Below, piece by piece: positions 1-8,194 of a DNA stretch of 39,207 bases. The translations under genes were made by a program, and so were the position numbers. The stretch's first letter is position 1. Every line of letters begins with the position of its first letter. Source of the stretch: CAYMJV01 sp964390545 (GTDB lineage: Bacteria > Desulfobacterota > BSN033 > UBA1163); NCBI GenBank assembly GCA_964390545.1, contig CAYMJV010000020.1, positions 1 to 39,207 on the forward strand, given 5' to 3'. The notes beneath the pieces are model-generated. The model ran no database searches. It worked only from the letters and a program-made list of their open reading frames with translations, and was not told the origin of the DNA.

Positions 1-52
<52 letters not shown>

Positions 53-71
53 ATCTTTTTTAATTAAGAAA

Positions 72-100
72 TTTATATTACAACCTCCCCTATGTGTCAA
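72..100 (-). promoter_or_regulatory. sigma70-type promoter of tRNA-Phe
   Basis: On the minus strand a perfect -35 TTGACA (100-95) is followed, after 17 bases, by TATAAA (77-72). Transcription would start near 65, about 13 bases before the tRNA 5' end. This separates the tRNA transcript from the corrinoid operon, whose last gene stops at 134. Confidence 0.8.
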
Positions 101-133
101 GAACAAGTTTCAAGACGTGTGCATTTTGAAGGA

Positions 134-1096
134 TTAGAGACTGCGCATGTTATCAAGAGATTTTTCGGAGACCCCCTTTTGGTTTCCTCCCTTAGAATGG
201 CCCCTCTCAAAAAACACCTCCGGGTGGATCATCCGCGCCAGGGCTTCCAGGCCCTTAACGACCCTGGGAGCAGGGCGATCGACCAGATTTGAATCAATTA
301 CATAAATCGAATTCGATTTCACGGCAGGGATGCTCTTCCAGGTCTGCCACCTCCTGATGAGATCGGAATAATTCTTCCTGTTGTCCATGGAGCTGAAGAT
401 GATGATCTCCGGAGCCTTTGATAGGATGGTCTCGATGCCATAGGGAGGATAGCTCAACGGTTCATTCTCCGATATGCTCCTCCCTCCTGCCAGGCGGATG
501 AGATCGTTGGCCAGCGTCCCTTTGCCAACGGTAATCACGGGCGCATCGCCCACCTGGAAGAAGACAGCCGGTCTTCGAAGAGATCGGGTTAGGGTGACCA
601 CCTTCTCCTTCTTTTCCATCATCCTTCGAACCAGAGCTCTTGCCTCTTCTCCTTTCCCGATGATCTCTCCAATATTTCTGATTGTCTGAATCACGCCATC
701 AAAACCTTTTGGGTCAACGGTATAAATCGGAAAACCTAGGTCGCTCAGCCTCTCGATCGTATCCCAACGATTCCCATCCGCGATCGCAATGACCAGATCC
801 GGTTTCAAGGAGACAATTTTTTCAACGTCTGGATTCACAAAGCCACCGATTCTTGGTTTGGTCGTAACCTCTTCTGGATAATCACAGAAATTTGTGACTC
901 CTATGATTTCCTGACGGAGCCCCAGGGCAAAGAGAATTTCCGTTATGCTCGGCGCAAGCGATATGATCCGCTTGGCGGAAAGAGGGACCTTCACTCTCCT
1001 TCCTGCTTCATCAATCAGAACTCTTTCTCCTGCCTCCGCCGAAGAGAGGTTGATTAGGAAAAAGATGACGGATAAGGTGAAGAGTAATCTTCTCAT
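134..1096 (-). CDS. btuF: BtuF-like periplasmic corrinoid-binding protein
   Basis: Substrate-binding component for vitamin B12 uptake, catching corrinoid in the periplasm for an ABC importer. The 320-residue product begins with a signal peptide (MRRLLFTLSVIFFLI, cleavage after about AEA, residue 22) and shows the BtuF/FecB-type Fe3+-siderophore/B12-binding fold: RIISLAPSITEILFALG in the first lobe, a conserved P-R-I-G-G-F segment, then IVSLKPDLVIA. The ATG overlaps the cobT stop in an ATGA junction (1093-1096), so it is translationally coupled as the last gene of the riboswitch-controlled operon. No BtuC permease or BtuD ATPase lies beside it, so they must be encoded elsewhere or be shared with another transporter. 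Family assignment is firm; corrinoid specificity rests partly on the operon. Confidence 0.9.
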   Translation of the reverse strand: MRRLLFTLSVIFFLINLSSAEAGERVLIDEAGRRVKVPLSAKRIISLAPSITEILFALGLRQEIIGVTNFCDYPEEVTTKPRIGGFVNPDVEKIVSLKPDLVIAIADGNRWDTIERLSDLGFPIYTVDPKGFDGVIQTIRNIGEIIGKGEEARALVRRMMEKKEKVVTLTRSLRRPAVFFQVGDAPVITVGKGTLANDLIRLAGGRSISENEPLSYPPYGIETILSKAPEIIIFSSMDNRKNYSDLIRRWQTWKSIPAVKSNSIYVIDSNLVDRPAPRVVKGLEALARMIHPEVFFERGHSKGGNQKGVSEKSLDNMRSL

Positions 1097-2148
1097 ATTT
1101 TTTCAGACACGCCTGCTTCAGAAAAGGTTGCCATTTCATTGAGGATCCTAACACTCGCCTCGGCAAGAAAGATTCCCAGGGCCGCGCCCGTTCCTTCCCC
1201 TAACCTCAAATCGAGATTGAGGAGAGGCTTGAGGCCGAGGTGTTCTAGCAGGATTCGATGCCCCAGCTCAACCGACTGGTGGGCTGCGATGAGAAAGGGT
1301 TTGACCTGAGGCGAAAGGCCTGCGGCAATCAGTGCCGCTGCACCCGAGATGAAGCCGTCGATCACAACAGGAATCCGGTATCTGGCTCCGGCCAGGATGA
1401 CTCCTACGATTCCACCGATCTCCAATCCGCCCACTTTGGAGAGGACGTCGATCGGGTCCTTCGGATCGGGCCGATTAATCTCCAGAGCCCTTTGGATGAC
1501 CTCCGTCTTTCGTCTCCATCCTTCGTCGTCGAGACCGGTTCCCCTTCCTGTGACCCGGGAGACCTCAGCTCCAGTCAGGACGGCGGTGATGGCACTGGAG
1601 GACGTGGTGTTACCGATTCCCATGTCACCGGTTCCCAAGATATCCATCCCTCTCGGTAACTCCTCTTCTACCAGTTCGATACCAGTCTCGATCGACCGTA
1701 TGGCCTCTGCACGACTCATGGCAGGACCTTTGGCCATGTTCCGGGTCCCCGGCGCCACCTTCTTCTCCTTCAGATCGGGATGATGCTTCAGATCGACGGC
1801 AACCCCCAGGTCAACCACGACAACCCGTGCTCCCACAAGACGGGAAAGCACATTGATCCCCGCGCCTCCCCGAAGGAAGTTATAGACCATCTGTGGCGTT
1901 ACCTCGGAGGGATAGGCGCTCACACCCTCCCGGGCGATGCCATGATCCCCTGCCAAAGTAAAGATGATCTTATGCGTGATTTGAGGTCTCGGATTTCCCC
2001 TTATTCCAGCAATCTGAATGGAGAGGGATTCGAGTTGCCCCAGGGAACCACGCGGCTTGGTCAGACTCTCCTGCCTTCTCCTGGCCTCTTCCATGGCCTT
2101 TTCATCGAGAGGCTGAATGCTCGCAACCGTCTGTTCGATTTTTTCCAT
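1093..2148 (-). CDS. cobT: nicotinate-nucleotide--dimethylbenzimidazole phosphoribosyltransferase
   Basis: CobT activates the lower-ligand base: it transfers phosphoribose from nicotinate mononucleotide to dimethylbenzimidazole (or another base) to give the alpha-ribotide that CobS attaches. The 351-residue product has the family landmarks TKPRGSLGQLE near the N terminus, FTLAGDHG, GTGDMGIGNTT, and the C-terminal LGEGTGAALG whose Glu (about residue 318) matches the catalytic Glu of the enteric enzyme. The frame is open upstream to 2208, but I chose the ATG at 2148 because GGGAGGAGGG sits directly before it and the family normally begins near this point. It follows cobS by 11 bases and overlaps btuF by 4. 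Confidence 0.95.
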   Translation of the reverse strand: MEKIEQTVASIQPLDEKAMEEARRRQESLTKPRGSLGQLESLSIQIAGIRGNPRPQITHKIIFTLAGDHGIAREGVSAYPSEVTPQMVYNFLRGGAGINVLSRLVGARVVVVDLGVAVDLKHHPDLKEKKVAPGTRNMAKGPAMSRAEAIRSIETGIELVEEELPRGMDILGTGDMGIGNTTSSSAITAVLTGAEVSRVTGRGTGLDDEGWRRKTEVIQRALEINRPDPKDPIDVLSKVGGLEIGGIVGVILAGARYRIPVVIDGFISGAAALIAAGLSPQVKPFLIAAHQSVELGHRILLEHLGLKPLLNLDLRLGEGTGAALGIFLAEASVRILNEMATFSEAGVSEKI

Positions 2149-2159
2149 TCCCTCCTCCC

Positions 2160-2912
2160 TCACGCTACCGGAGATAAGGATTCGAAAGCGATCAGAATGA
2201 CAAGACACAGGACCTCTGACAGTTCGTTTGTTGCTCCCAGAATGTCACCTGTAATACCACCCAATCTTCTTTTGAAAAAGAACCGGCAGCCAAGGCTGAA
2301 GAGACCGACCCCAAAGAAGGCGACTATCCCTTGAAGGCGCATGAGAAGCAAGGCAATTCCAAGAGCCGAGAGGAAGGAGACGGCGACCTCATGGATTCGA
2401 AGATGTTCGACAAAAGGTTTGGCCAAACCTTCTCGTCTGGCATAGGACGACCGGTAACAGACCAGGACCATCGCGTTTCTTCCCAGTACAGACATCACGA
2501 TGAAAGAGCAGGGAAGGGAAGAATCGAGGATTTGATCGAGGCAAAAATACTTTGCTCCGAGGAGAAGGATGAGGCTTATGACCCCGAAGGCACCAATCCG
2601 GCTATCCCTCATCACCTCAAGGATCTTCTCCTTTGTCCCACCGGAGGCCAGACCATCCATGGTATCTGCCAATCCATCGAGGTGGAGGCCTCTGGTTAAG
2701 AATGCAAGAAGGCCGATGACGAACCAGAGGACAACGGCTTTTGGCAGAAACAATGAGAAGAGATACTGGCCCAGCAGCAGGAGCAAACCGATCACCAGGC
2801 CTGTAAAAGGAAAGAAGGCCATGGAGCGGGCCAGATCCTTCCCATCCGGAGCATGAGTCTGGCCCACAGGCAGGATCGTAAGAAATGAGATGGCTTGAAG
2901 AAATCCCTTCAT
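2160..2912 (-). CDS. cobS: cobalamin (5'-phosphate) synthase
   Basis: Integral membrane enzyme that joins adenosyl-GDP-cobinamide to the alpha-ribotide made by CobT, completing the nucleotide loop. The 250-residue protein is very hydrophobic with several membrane segments and carries the family motif HLDGLADTMDGLASGG (about residues 78-92), rich in Mg-binding Asp. The frame stays open to 3266, but that extension is the cobU gene read in another frame. The ATG at 2912 starts MKGFLQAISFLTILP, the expected CobS N terminus, and forms an ATGA overlap with the cobU stop. It is the middle of the cobU-cobS-cobT assembly block. Confidence 0.94.
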   Translation of the reverse strand: MKGFLQAISFLTILPVGQTHAPDGKDLARSMAFFPFTGLVIGLLLLLGQYLFSLFLPKAVVLWFVIGLLAFLTRGLHLDGLADTMDGLASGGTKEKILEVMRDSRIGAFGVISLILLLGAKYFCLDQILDSSLPCSFIVMSVLGRNAMVLVCYRSSYARREGLAKPFVEHLRIHEVAVSFLSALGIALLLMRLQGIVAFFGVGLFSLGCRFFFKRRLGGITGDILGATNELSEVLCLVILIAFESLSPVA

Positions 2913-3439
2913 GCTTTCCCCTTCAAGAAGAGAGGTATTCCCGATACCATGAAGATCACCGTATCGACCCCATGGGCAATTCTCTGATTGGCCGTCCCTG
3001 CCAGATCCCTGAAACGGCGACTCAACGGGTCGGCCGGGACGATTCCCATTCCAACCTCGTTCGATACGATGATGAAAGAAGTACGGTTCTGCCCAAGGAT
3101 CTCCACGAACCGGTCCACCTCGTCCATCACCTTTGAATCCGTTTCTCCTTTTATTAGAAGATTGGAAAGCCAGAGCGTCACGCAGTCTATCAGCATGACC
3201 TCGACCCTTTCTCCGTATTGCCTGATCCTTTCTACGATCTCCAAAGGCTCCTCGGCGGTCCGCCATTCCGGTCCTCTCATTTTCCGATGATTCTCCACGC
3301 GCCGCGCCATCTCATCATCGAGGACCTCACAGGTGGCCAGAAAGAGTTTGCTGGAAAAATGTCGATTGGCGTAATCGAGGGCATAACGGCTCTTGCCGCT
3401 GCGGCATCCTCCGGTGATCAGGATTGTCTTTTTCTCCAT
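2909..3439 (-). CDS. cobU: adenosylcobinamide kinase / guanylyltransferase
   Basis: Bifunctional enzyme that phosphorylates adenosylcobinamide and transfers GMP to give the substrate of CobS. The 176 residues match the usual length. The P-loop GGCRSGKS is at residues 10-17; ENHRKMRGPEW supplies the conserved His (H51) that should be the guanylylated residue; DCVTLWLSNLL and VSNEVGMGIVP are further family blocks. It overlaps cbiR upstream by 22 bases and cobS downstream by 4. Because CbiR would release cobinamide-type product, CobU is the natural next enzyme. Confidence 0.95.
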   Translation of the reverse strand: MEKKTILITGGCRSGKSRYALDYANRHFSSKLFLATCEVLDDEMARRVENHRKMRGPEWRTAEEPLEIVERIRQYGERVEVMLIDCVTLWLSNLLIKGETDSKVMDEVDRFVEILGQNRTSFIIVSNEVGMGIVPADPLSRRFRDLAGTANQRIAHGVDTVIFMVSGIPLFLKGKA

Positions 3440-4212
3440 TTCTCCTCCAGGGTGACGAGAGACCTCTTCAGATCGTCCATTGAAAAGACCTCGATCGAGA
3501 CCGTCCCCCGAAAATTCCGGAGCCGGTCCATAATGAGATTGAGAACAGGCTCGGTTAACCGGTCGATTCCAAGATGGTCGAAGCCGTCTTTAAAACCGTG
3601 GAGATGGATGATCGAAGTCCAGAAAAGGTATTTTTCAAAATGGAGTTCAAGATCCCGCCCGCTGATCAGGATGTGACCGATATCGAGGCAGATGGAGAAA
3701 CCGAAATCCCTGACGATCTCTTCAATCCATTCGAAAGGATATCCCAGGGTCTCAATCGAGATTCGCTCGGGATCGATGCCCCATCCCGAAACCTCTTCCA
3801 TACTCTGGATGAGGCGCCTCTGCCAGTTTTGCAATCCAACCTGATGCTTTTGCTCAAAATGAAGGGTATAAACCGAAGGGTTGAGACAGAGGGTTGCCTG
3901 GACGATTTTTCTAATCGTGGAGAGGCCACTGATTCTTACCTTCTCATCCTCATCTCCCAGGTAGAGATCAATGGGGAGATGGATATTGAAGTTAATCCCT
4001 TGCTGAAGACGGAGGTCCCTCAGACCCTGAATCTGTTCGCCATCGGGAAGATTGTCCTGCCCTTGGCTTTCAAAGAGGACCAGCTCGATCTCATCGAAAA
4101 AAGGGGCGAGTTTTGCAACATTCGGGATCAGGTGATCCGGATAGATGTAGGAGGTCGTGGCCAGCTTAAACGGAAATAACCCCTTGTAGCTTCTTTTGAG
4201 TTCTTGAGCCAT
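3418..4212 (-). CDS. cbiR: CbiR-like cobamide-remodelling hydrolase (TIM barrel)
   Basis: A 264-residue protein of the sugar-phosphate isomerase/AP-endonuclease-like TIM-barrel superfamily. Candidate barrel metal ligands appear in order: LHFEQKH, ISIETLG, CLDIGH, IIHLHGF and SIEVF. The N-terminal run TTSYIYPD...PNV...DEIELVLFES is what I recall as typical of CbiR, the enzyme described in Akkermansia muciniphila that removes the cobamide nucleotide loop so that another lower ligand can be installed. Its place between a B12 receptor gene and cobU-cobS-cobT fits that role. It starts 45 bases after the receptor stop; AGGA lies very close to the ATG, so translation may depend on coupling. A generic epimerase is the alternative, but the context argues against it. 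Confidence 0.75.
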   Translation of the reverse strand: MAQELKRSYKGLFPFKLATTSYIYPDHLIPNVAKLAPFFDEIELVLFESQGQDNLPDGEQIQGLRDLRLQQGINFNIHLPIDLYLGDEDEKVRISGLSTIRKIVQATLCLNPSVYTLHFEQKHQVGLQNWQRRLIQSMEEVSGWGIDPERISIETLGYPFEWIEEIVRDFGFSICLDIGHILISGRDLELHFEKYLFWTSIIHLHGFKDGFDHLGIDRLTEPVLNLIMDRLRNFRGTVSIEVFSMDDLKRSLVTLEEKWRKRQS

Positions 4213-4257
4213 TCCTGTATTGTTCCAGAATGATATCTGCTCTTCCAGGGGAATCCC

Positions 4258-6267
4258 CTAAAAAGTATACGAAACGCCTGCGAGCCAATTTCGCTCGGGC
4301 GAAGGAGAAAAGAATTGAGTGCCGCCAACAAAGGATCCGAACTCGGAATACTTTCGGTTGAAAAGGTTATTGATCCCAACAAGGGCTTTCAGTCCCTTGT
4401 AAGCATAGGAAAGTCTTGCATCAACAGTATAAAACCTGTCCAGCTTGTCAGTGCTGTTTTCAAAGTCGCTGATCAAATGACGGGAGCCGACGTAATTGAA
4501 TCGCGTGTTGAATAAAAATCCTCTTCCCAGATGGATATCCGCTCCTGTCGCTGCCTTGTGACTCGGGACAAAAGGAATACCGTTTCCTGAAAAGAGACCT
4601 TTGCGAAGACGAGGTCGAATATAACTATAGTTTCCCCACAGACTAAGCCGCTGAAAAGGTCTGAATGTTGCTCCCGCCTCCACCCCCTGGCGTCGGGTCT
4701 CGGGGTAGTTTTCATTGCGAAATGTCACGGGATTGAAGAAAATCTCGTCCTCTGTGTCAATTCGGAAAAAGGTTACATTGCCTTCGACCTGATCGGTAAA
4801 GGCGTGACGGATTCCTGCCTCATAATGGAGACCGGTCTGGGTCTTAATCGCAGGGTTCACCCGGACTTCTGTCACTTGAAAGAAGTTGATGGGATCGAAA
4901 ATGAATTCAATCAATTCATCTGTAACGGGGAATCGGAAACTTCGCTTGACACCGAGAAAAGCGGAAGACTTTTTCCCCCAAAAATAGTCCAAACCAACAT
5001 TCCATGCTGCCTTGTTATCGTCGACCTTGTCGTCAAAGCTTGGTGTCTCCTGGGACAGGTGAAACGTCACCCATTCATGACGATAACCCAAAGACAGAAT
5101 AAGCTTCTCCAGAATTGAAAACTCGTCCAATACGTAGATACCATAGGATTTTTTTGTGACTTCAGATTGGTTTTGCTGTGGCACCGAGAAAGCGGAGTCG
5201 GAAAAGATGGCAGATTCGGAGTTATAAACATCGAATCCCATTGTTAGCTTATTGGCGTGATCCTCAACGGGCTTTTCAAGAAAGTATCTCGGAGTGAAAC
5301 CCCACGTTGTCAGATTTCTTCGATCGTCAAAAGAAAGCCGGGAGGAGTCGTCGAAGAAAAAAGTGGAGACTTCCCTGTGGCGATATGACAGTTCTGCCTC
5401 GATTCGCCCCAGTTCCCCAAATCTGGCTTTCAGCCCCAGCGCTCCGTATCCGTCATCCGTCTCCGCCCTGTCATCGGGAGCATCGGTTGCTCGCCTTCCC
5501 AGCGTGTGGATCTGCTCTTTCGTGAGGTTTCCTGGTAATCCCGTATCATCGTTATGGAAATTTCCACTGAAGTTGAAACTTAGATCTTCATCCACATCAT
5601 AAACCAATTTGCCACCGAGATCCTTGGCCCTGAGAAATCCATTATCGCGATATCCATCTGTGGCATGGTAGCCTGCATTCAGAATACCTGAAAAAGGTCC
5701 CCATTTTCCACTGACGGAAGCAGTCTCTTTATTGTAATGATAGCTCCCCCCCGAGATACCAGTCTCAAAAGAAAGGGGTTTCTGCGGTCGTTTGGTGATA
5801 ATGTGAACGACACCCGCAGCAGCGTTATCTCCATAAAGAACGCTTCCTGGTCCCCGGAGGATCTCGATTCGTTCAATCTGTTCCAGAGGAATCTGGGACC
5901 AGTCCACTCCGCTAAGGTCAATTTCATTCACTCTTCTCCCGTCTACAAGAACGACGATGTTGAGAGGACCTATCTCACCAAACCCCCGAATATCCATGAA
6001 CACGTTCTTTCCTGTTCCCCGGAGGTCATTCACAACCACTCCCGCTTGGTTTCTCAGCAGGTCGACGGTTGTCTGGGCGTAAGAACGCTCAATCTCCTCC
6101 TGTGTGATCACCGTGACATTTGCAGGAATCTTTCGAATTTCCTGAACATCTCGGGTTCCTGTAACAACTACCCCCTCGAGCGTAACCTCCTTTTCCTGTG
6201 CGCCAGGAGCAAAGGGGATCGAGAGGAGCAGGACCAAACAAAGGATGATGGCAAAAGAATTTTTCAT
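4258..6267 (-). CDS. btuB: BtuB-like TonB-dependent outer-membrane corrinoid receptor
   Basis: A 669-residue outer-membrane beta-barrel receptor. After a signal peptide (MKNSFAIILCLVLLLSIPFA) comes a TonB-box-like stretch VTLEGVVVTGTR, a plug domain (to about residue 160) with DIRGFGE, LVDGRRVNEIDL and RIEILRGPGSVLYGDNAAAGVV, then the barrel, ending in the aromatic terminus ...GVSYTF. The frame extends to 6300, but GGGGAGG before the ATG at 6267 and the signal sequence fix the start. The cobalamin riboswitch just upstream makes a corrinoid the likely substrate, and the protein heads the operon. A siderophore receptor would be the sequence-only alternative. Confidence 0.9.
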   Translation of the reverse strand: MKNSFAIILCLVLLLSIPFAPGAQEKEVTLEGVVVTGTRDVQEIRKIPANVTVITQEEIERSYAQTTVDLLRNQAGVVVNDLRGTGKNVFMDIRGFGEIGPLNIVVLVDGRRVNEIDLSGVDWSQIPLEQIERIEILRGPGSVLYGDNAAAGVVHIITKRPQKPLSFETGISGGSYHYNKETASVSGKWGPFSGILNAGYHATDGYRDNGFLRAKDLGGKLVYDVDEDLSFNFSGNFHNDDTGLPGNLTKEQIHTLGRRATDAPDDRAETDDGYGALGLKARFGELGRIEAELSYRHREVSTFFFDDSSRLSFDDRRNLTTWGFTPRYFLEKPVEDHANKLTMGFDVYNSESAIFSDSAFSVPQQNQSEVTKKSYGIYVLDEFSILEKLILSLGYRHEWVTFHLSQETPSFDDKVDDNKAAWNVGLDYFWGKKSSAFLGVKRSFRFPVTDELIEFIFDPINFFQVTEVRVNPAIKTQTGLHYEAGIRHAFTDQVEGNVTFFRIDTEDEIFFNPVTFRNENYPETRRQGVEAGATFRPFQRLSLWGNYSYIRPRLRKGLFSGNGIPFVPSHKAATGADIHLGRGFLFNTRFNYVGSRHLISDFENSTDKLDRFYTVDARLSYAYKGLKALVGINNLFNRKYSEFGSFVGGTQFFSPSPERNWLAGVSYTF

Positions 6268-6315
6268 AGTAACCTCCCCGGCCCATATGGGGCCTTTCAA
6301 TAGTTTTGGGCGACT

Positions 6316-6378
6316 TGCCTGCCGAAGCCTGCCCTTGCCTGCGGTGAGCAGACAGCAGGAAGGCGTAGGCAGGGGGGG
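6316..6378. repeat. GC-rich broken palindromes in the btuB leader
   Basis: Between the riboswitch terminator and the btuB start lies a stretch with several copies of CCTGCC and GGCAGG/GCAGGA, related to the CCTGCCTGCCGGCAGGCAGG palindrome found elsewhere in this window. It would form part of the btuB leader RNA. No coding potential is apparent. Confidence 0.5.
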
Positions 6379-6385
6379 AAGGGCT

Positions 6386-6427
6386 TAAAAAAAATCCCCA
6401 GCCTTCTTCACGAAGACTGGGGATTTT
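6386..6427 (-). terminator. intrinsic terminator / attenuator of the cobalamin riboswitch
   Basis: Inverted repeat AAAATCCCCAG (6391-6401) / CTGGGGATTTT (6417-6427) with a second short inner stem, followed on the minus strand by an eight-T run (6394-6387). It lies between the aptamer and btuB, so it most likely works as the expression platform: corrinoid binding would favour termination and shut off the operon. A competing hairpin (CCTTCAC/GTGAAGG, about 6439-6477) lies between aptamer and terminator. Confidence 0.85.
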
Positions 6428-6483
6428 ACCCGCTCTAACCCTTCACAGTCTTTTCCTCGAAGACCTCTCAGTGAAGGATATCC

Positions 6484-6676
6484 AGATCAGGTTTTCTGAC
6501 TTTCCCGCCCTTTCAGCAGCCTTCCCGTCTTGAGCTTGTCGAGAGACAGTGGCTACCAATTTGCTGAAAGGGTTCCCTTTTAGAAAAGGGAGGGATTACA
6601 GCGGCGGGTCCGTCCCCGACTCTCCCCACTGACGCAGGGATCACGGGGTTCCCTCTACCTGGATACCACCGATCTG
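6484..6676 (-). ncRNA. cobalamin riboswitch
   Basis: Read on the minus strand, the leader contains GAGGGAACCCCGTGATCC, the conserved core GACCCGCCGCTGTAA (about 6611-6597), a GCCACTG-containing variable arm and the B12 box GTCAGAAAACCTGAT (6500-6486), in the order expected of the cobalamin aptamer. A promoter lies just upstream and a terminator just downstream, and the controlled genes are all corrinoid uptake and assembly genes. Exact aptamer ends are approximate. Confidence 0.9.
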
Positions 6677-6682
6677 AAACCG

Positions 6683-6710
6683 ATTTAACAAATCGAAGAT
6701 GGTATGTCAA
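6683..6710 (-). promoter_or_regulatory. promoter of the cobalamin salvage operon
   Basis: On the minus strand a perfect TTGACA (6710-6705), a 16-base spacer and TTAAAT (6688-6683). The start point would fall at about 6676, just before the first conserved riboswitch element. Confidence 0.65.
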
Positions 6711-6722
6711 GTTTTTTGTTTG

Positions 6723-6863
6723 AGATCTCTGGAAAACGAAGAATTTGTCACTCTGAACGAAGTGAAGAGTCTTGAATCTTGAAGAAAGTAAGATTCTTCC
6801 CTGCCTGCCGGCAGGCAGGGCTATCGCTCAGAATGACAGGAAGGGTGACTTTTTCAGAGATTT
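6723..6863. repeat. long imperfect inverted repeat with a perfect 22-bp palindrome
   Basis: The left arm (TCTCTGGAAA... and TCACTCTGAACGAAGTGAAG...TCTT) is approximately the reverse complement of the right arm (AAGATTCTTC...GCTCAGAATGACA...TTTCAGAGA). The right arm holds the perfect palindrome centred at 6809/6810 (6799-6820). It lies in the gap between the converging control region and pfkB, with no gene in it. It resembles a non-autonomous dispersed repeat. Confidence 0.65.
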
Positions 6864-6952
6864 CCGTTTACAGTTTCTTGTTTATCTCAACTTCATTTAT
6901 TCTGGGATAAAGGGATATCAGTCTTAATGGATTCATCATGGGTCGGTAAAGA

Positions 6953-7882
6953 TCAAAATTGTCTTAGGAATTTCTGAACCTCTTCTAATGTAGGGATTCC
7001 TTTTCTCCCACCGAAGTCCCGGCATTTGAGGGCGGCCACAGCATTAGCGAATCTCAAGATCTCCTCTATCTCCCAATTCTCAAGAAGACCGTAAATAAAT
7101 CCTGCATGAAAAACATCCCCTGCCCCGGTCGTGTCCACCGCCCTTACGTCAAATCCTTTTACGTAAACAAGTTCTCCGTTAACGAACGCCACCGAACCTT
7201 CATGACCCAACGTCGCACAGAGAAATCCAGGAGTATGTTTCTGAAGCTCCATAAGAGCTTTTTCTCGATCTGAAATTCCAGTGAACAGCCTCGGGAACGT
7301 GGCCGAGGTGACGACGAAATCGATTTCTTTGATCAACTCGGAAGTGAGAGGCTCCACTTTATCGAGATCGATGACGGTGGGGATCTTCTCTTCTCTCGCC
7401 CATTGGGCACACTGAAGGGCAGCCCGGATATCGTGTCCGTCCAGATGAAGAATCTTCCCTAAGCAAACATTTTCTTTCCGGAGCTCCCCCTCGCGATACA
7501 TCAACCGCTCGTCCCGATCCCAGAGAATCGTTCGTTCTCCAGAGGGGCCATCCACAAGGATCATGGCATATTGGTTGGTCGCACTAGGTTCGATGGTCAC
7601 AGAGGAGATTTCCACTCCTTCCTCTCGAAGGGAGGTGAGAGAGAGTTGTCCCAATTCATCTCCCCCGATCTTCCCGATATACTTTGTTTTCACACCCCAG
7701 CGGCTCAGGGCCACCATGGCTGTGGCCACCTGGCCTCCCCCCTGTTTGGAAAACTTGAGGATTCTCATTTTCGAATTTTGCGCAGGAAATTCCGGAACCA
7801 CACAGAGGAAGTCCACAGAGTTAAGCCCCATCCCCACGACTTCAAAAGGCTTGTATTTTGGGAAGGGGCAGTTAAATCGCAT
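6953..7882 (-). CDS. PfkB/ribokinase-family sugar kinase
   Basis: A 309-residue cytosolic kinase that phosphorylates a sugar or nucleoside with ATP. N-terminal blocks GLNSVDFLCVVPEFP and KQGGGQVATAMVALSRWG are the substrate side; the PfkB signature AVDTTGAGDVFHAGFIYGLL carries the anion hole and catalytic Asp (D256). GGDELGQLSLTSLREEGVE is also typical. AAAGGATG precedes the ATG. It is transcribed away from glmU; the shared 312-base region holds a threefold repeated motif. The precise substrate (ribose, fructose, nucleoside or other) cannot be told from the sequence. Confidence 0.88.
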   Translation of the reverse strand: MRFNCPFPKYKPFEVVGMGLNSVDFLCVVPEFPAQNSKMRILKFSKQGGGQVATAMVALSRWGVKTKYIGKIGGDELGQLSLTSLREEGVEISSVTIEPSATNQYAMILVDGPSGERTILWDRDERLMYREGELRKENVCLGKILHLDGHDIRAALQCAQWAREEKIPTVIDLDKVEPLTSELIKEIDFVVTSATFPRLFTGISDREKALMELQKHTPGFLCATLGHEGSVAFVNGELVYVKGFDVRAVDTTGAGDVFHAGFIYGLLENWEIEEILRFANAVAALKCRDFGGRKGIPTLEEVQKFLRQF

Positions 7883-8194
7883 GTCATCCTTTTACAAACT
7901 TTTAGCTTTTTTTTCAAGATGTTACTTAAGCCGGGTTGACCCTGTGGAGTAATTTCTATGGCATCATTCATATAACTAGTCGTATGGATTCTGCCTTGTA
8001 TGTGAATTGCTTTGGAGAATATCAAATACTCCATGGGGTTGACCCCGTGGAATAGACTCAATGGGTTTTGCTGTCACATATTTTCTAAATCCAATCGCAG
8101 AAATTTTTCGAAAAGGGCAAATGATATTCCACAGGGTTGACTAATCCCAACAGCCATAGTATAAATTATTAAATTCAGCCAAGGGGATGGGAAC
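7883..8194. promoter_or_regulatory. pfkB-glmU divergent region with three related GGGTTGAC motifs
   Basis: Three copies of a partly palindromic motif occur about 100 bases apart: GGGTTGACCCTGTGGAGTA (7933-7951), GGGTTGACCCCGTGGAATA (8036-8054, itself within a near-palindrome starting ACTCCATGGGG) and ATTCCACAGGGTTGAC (8127-8141). Copies 1 and 2 place the GTGGA half to the right, copy 3 places the TCCAC half to the left. Copy 3 overlaps the -35 box of glmU and copy 1 lies about 50 bases upstream of pfkB. They could be operators of a dimeric regulator or remnants of a repeat. No open gene is visible here. Confidence 0.5.
8137..8165 (+). promoter_or_regulatory. sigma70-type promoter of glmU-glmS
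   Basis: TTGACT (8137-8142), a 17-base spacer and TATAAA (8160-8165) lie about 30 bases before the glmU start codon. The -35 box is part of the third GGGTTGAC motif, so a protein bound there would compete with polymerase. Confidence 0.75.

Noticed and set aside
92..292. A 66-codon plus-strand frame near the left edge
   Set aside because: It overlaps the tRNA promoter and the btuF 3' end in antisense and has no recognisable motif.
1258..1783. Two plus-strand frames of 133 and 144 codons opposite cobT
   Set aside because: Both are antisense to conserved CobT motifs and overlap one another.
2913..3266. An N-terminal extension of CobS of more than 100 residues
   Set aside because: This part is the cobU coding sequence read in another frame; the normal CobS N terminus begins at 2912.
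5737..6303. A 188-codon plus-strand frame opposite the receptor gene
   Set aside because: It is the antisense shadow of the btuB-like plug domain; composition is not protein-like and the minus-strand gene is unmistakable.
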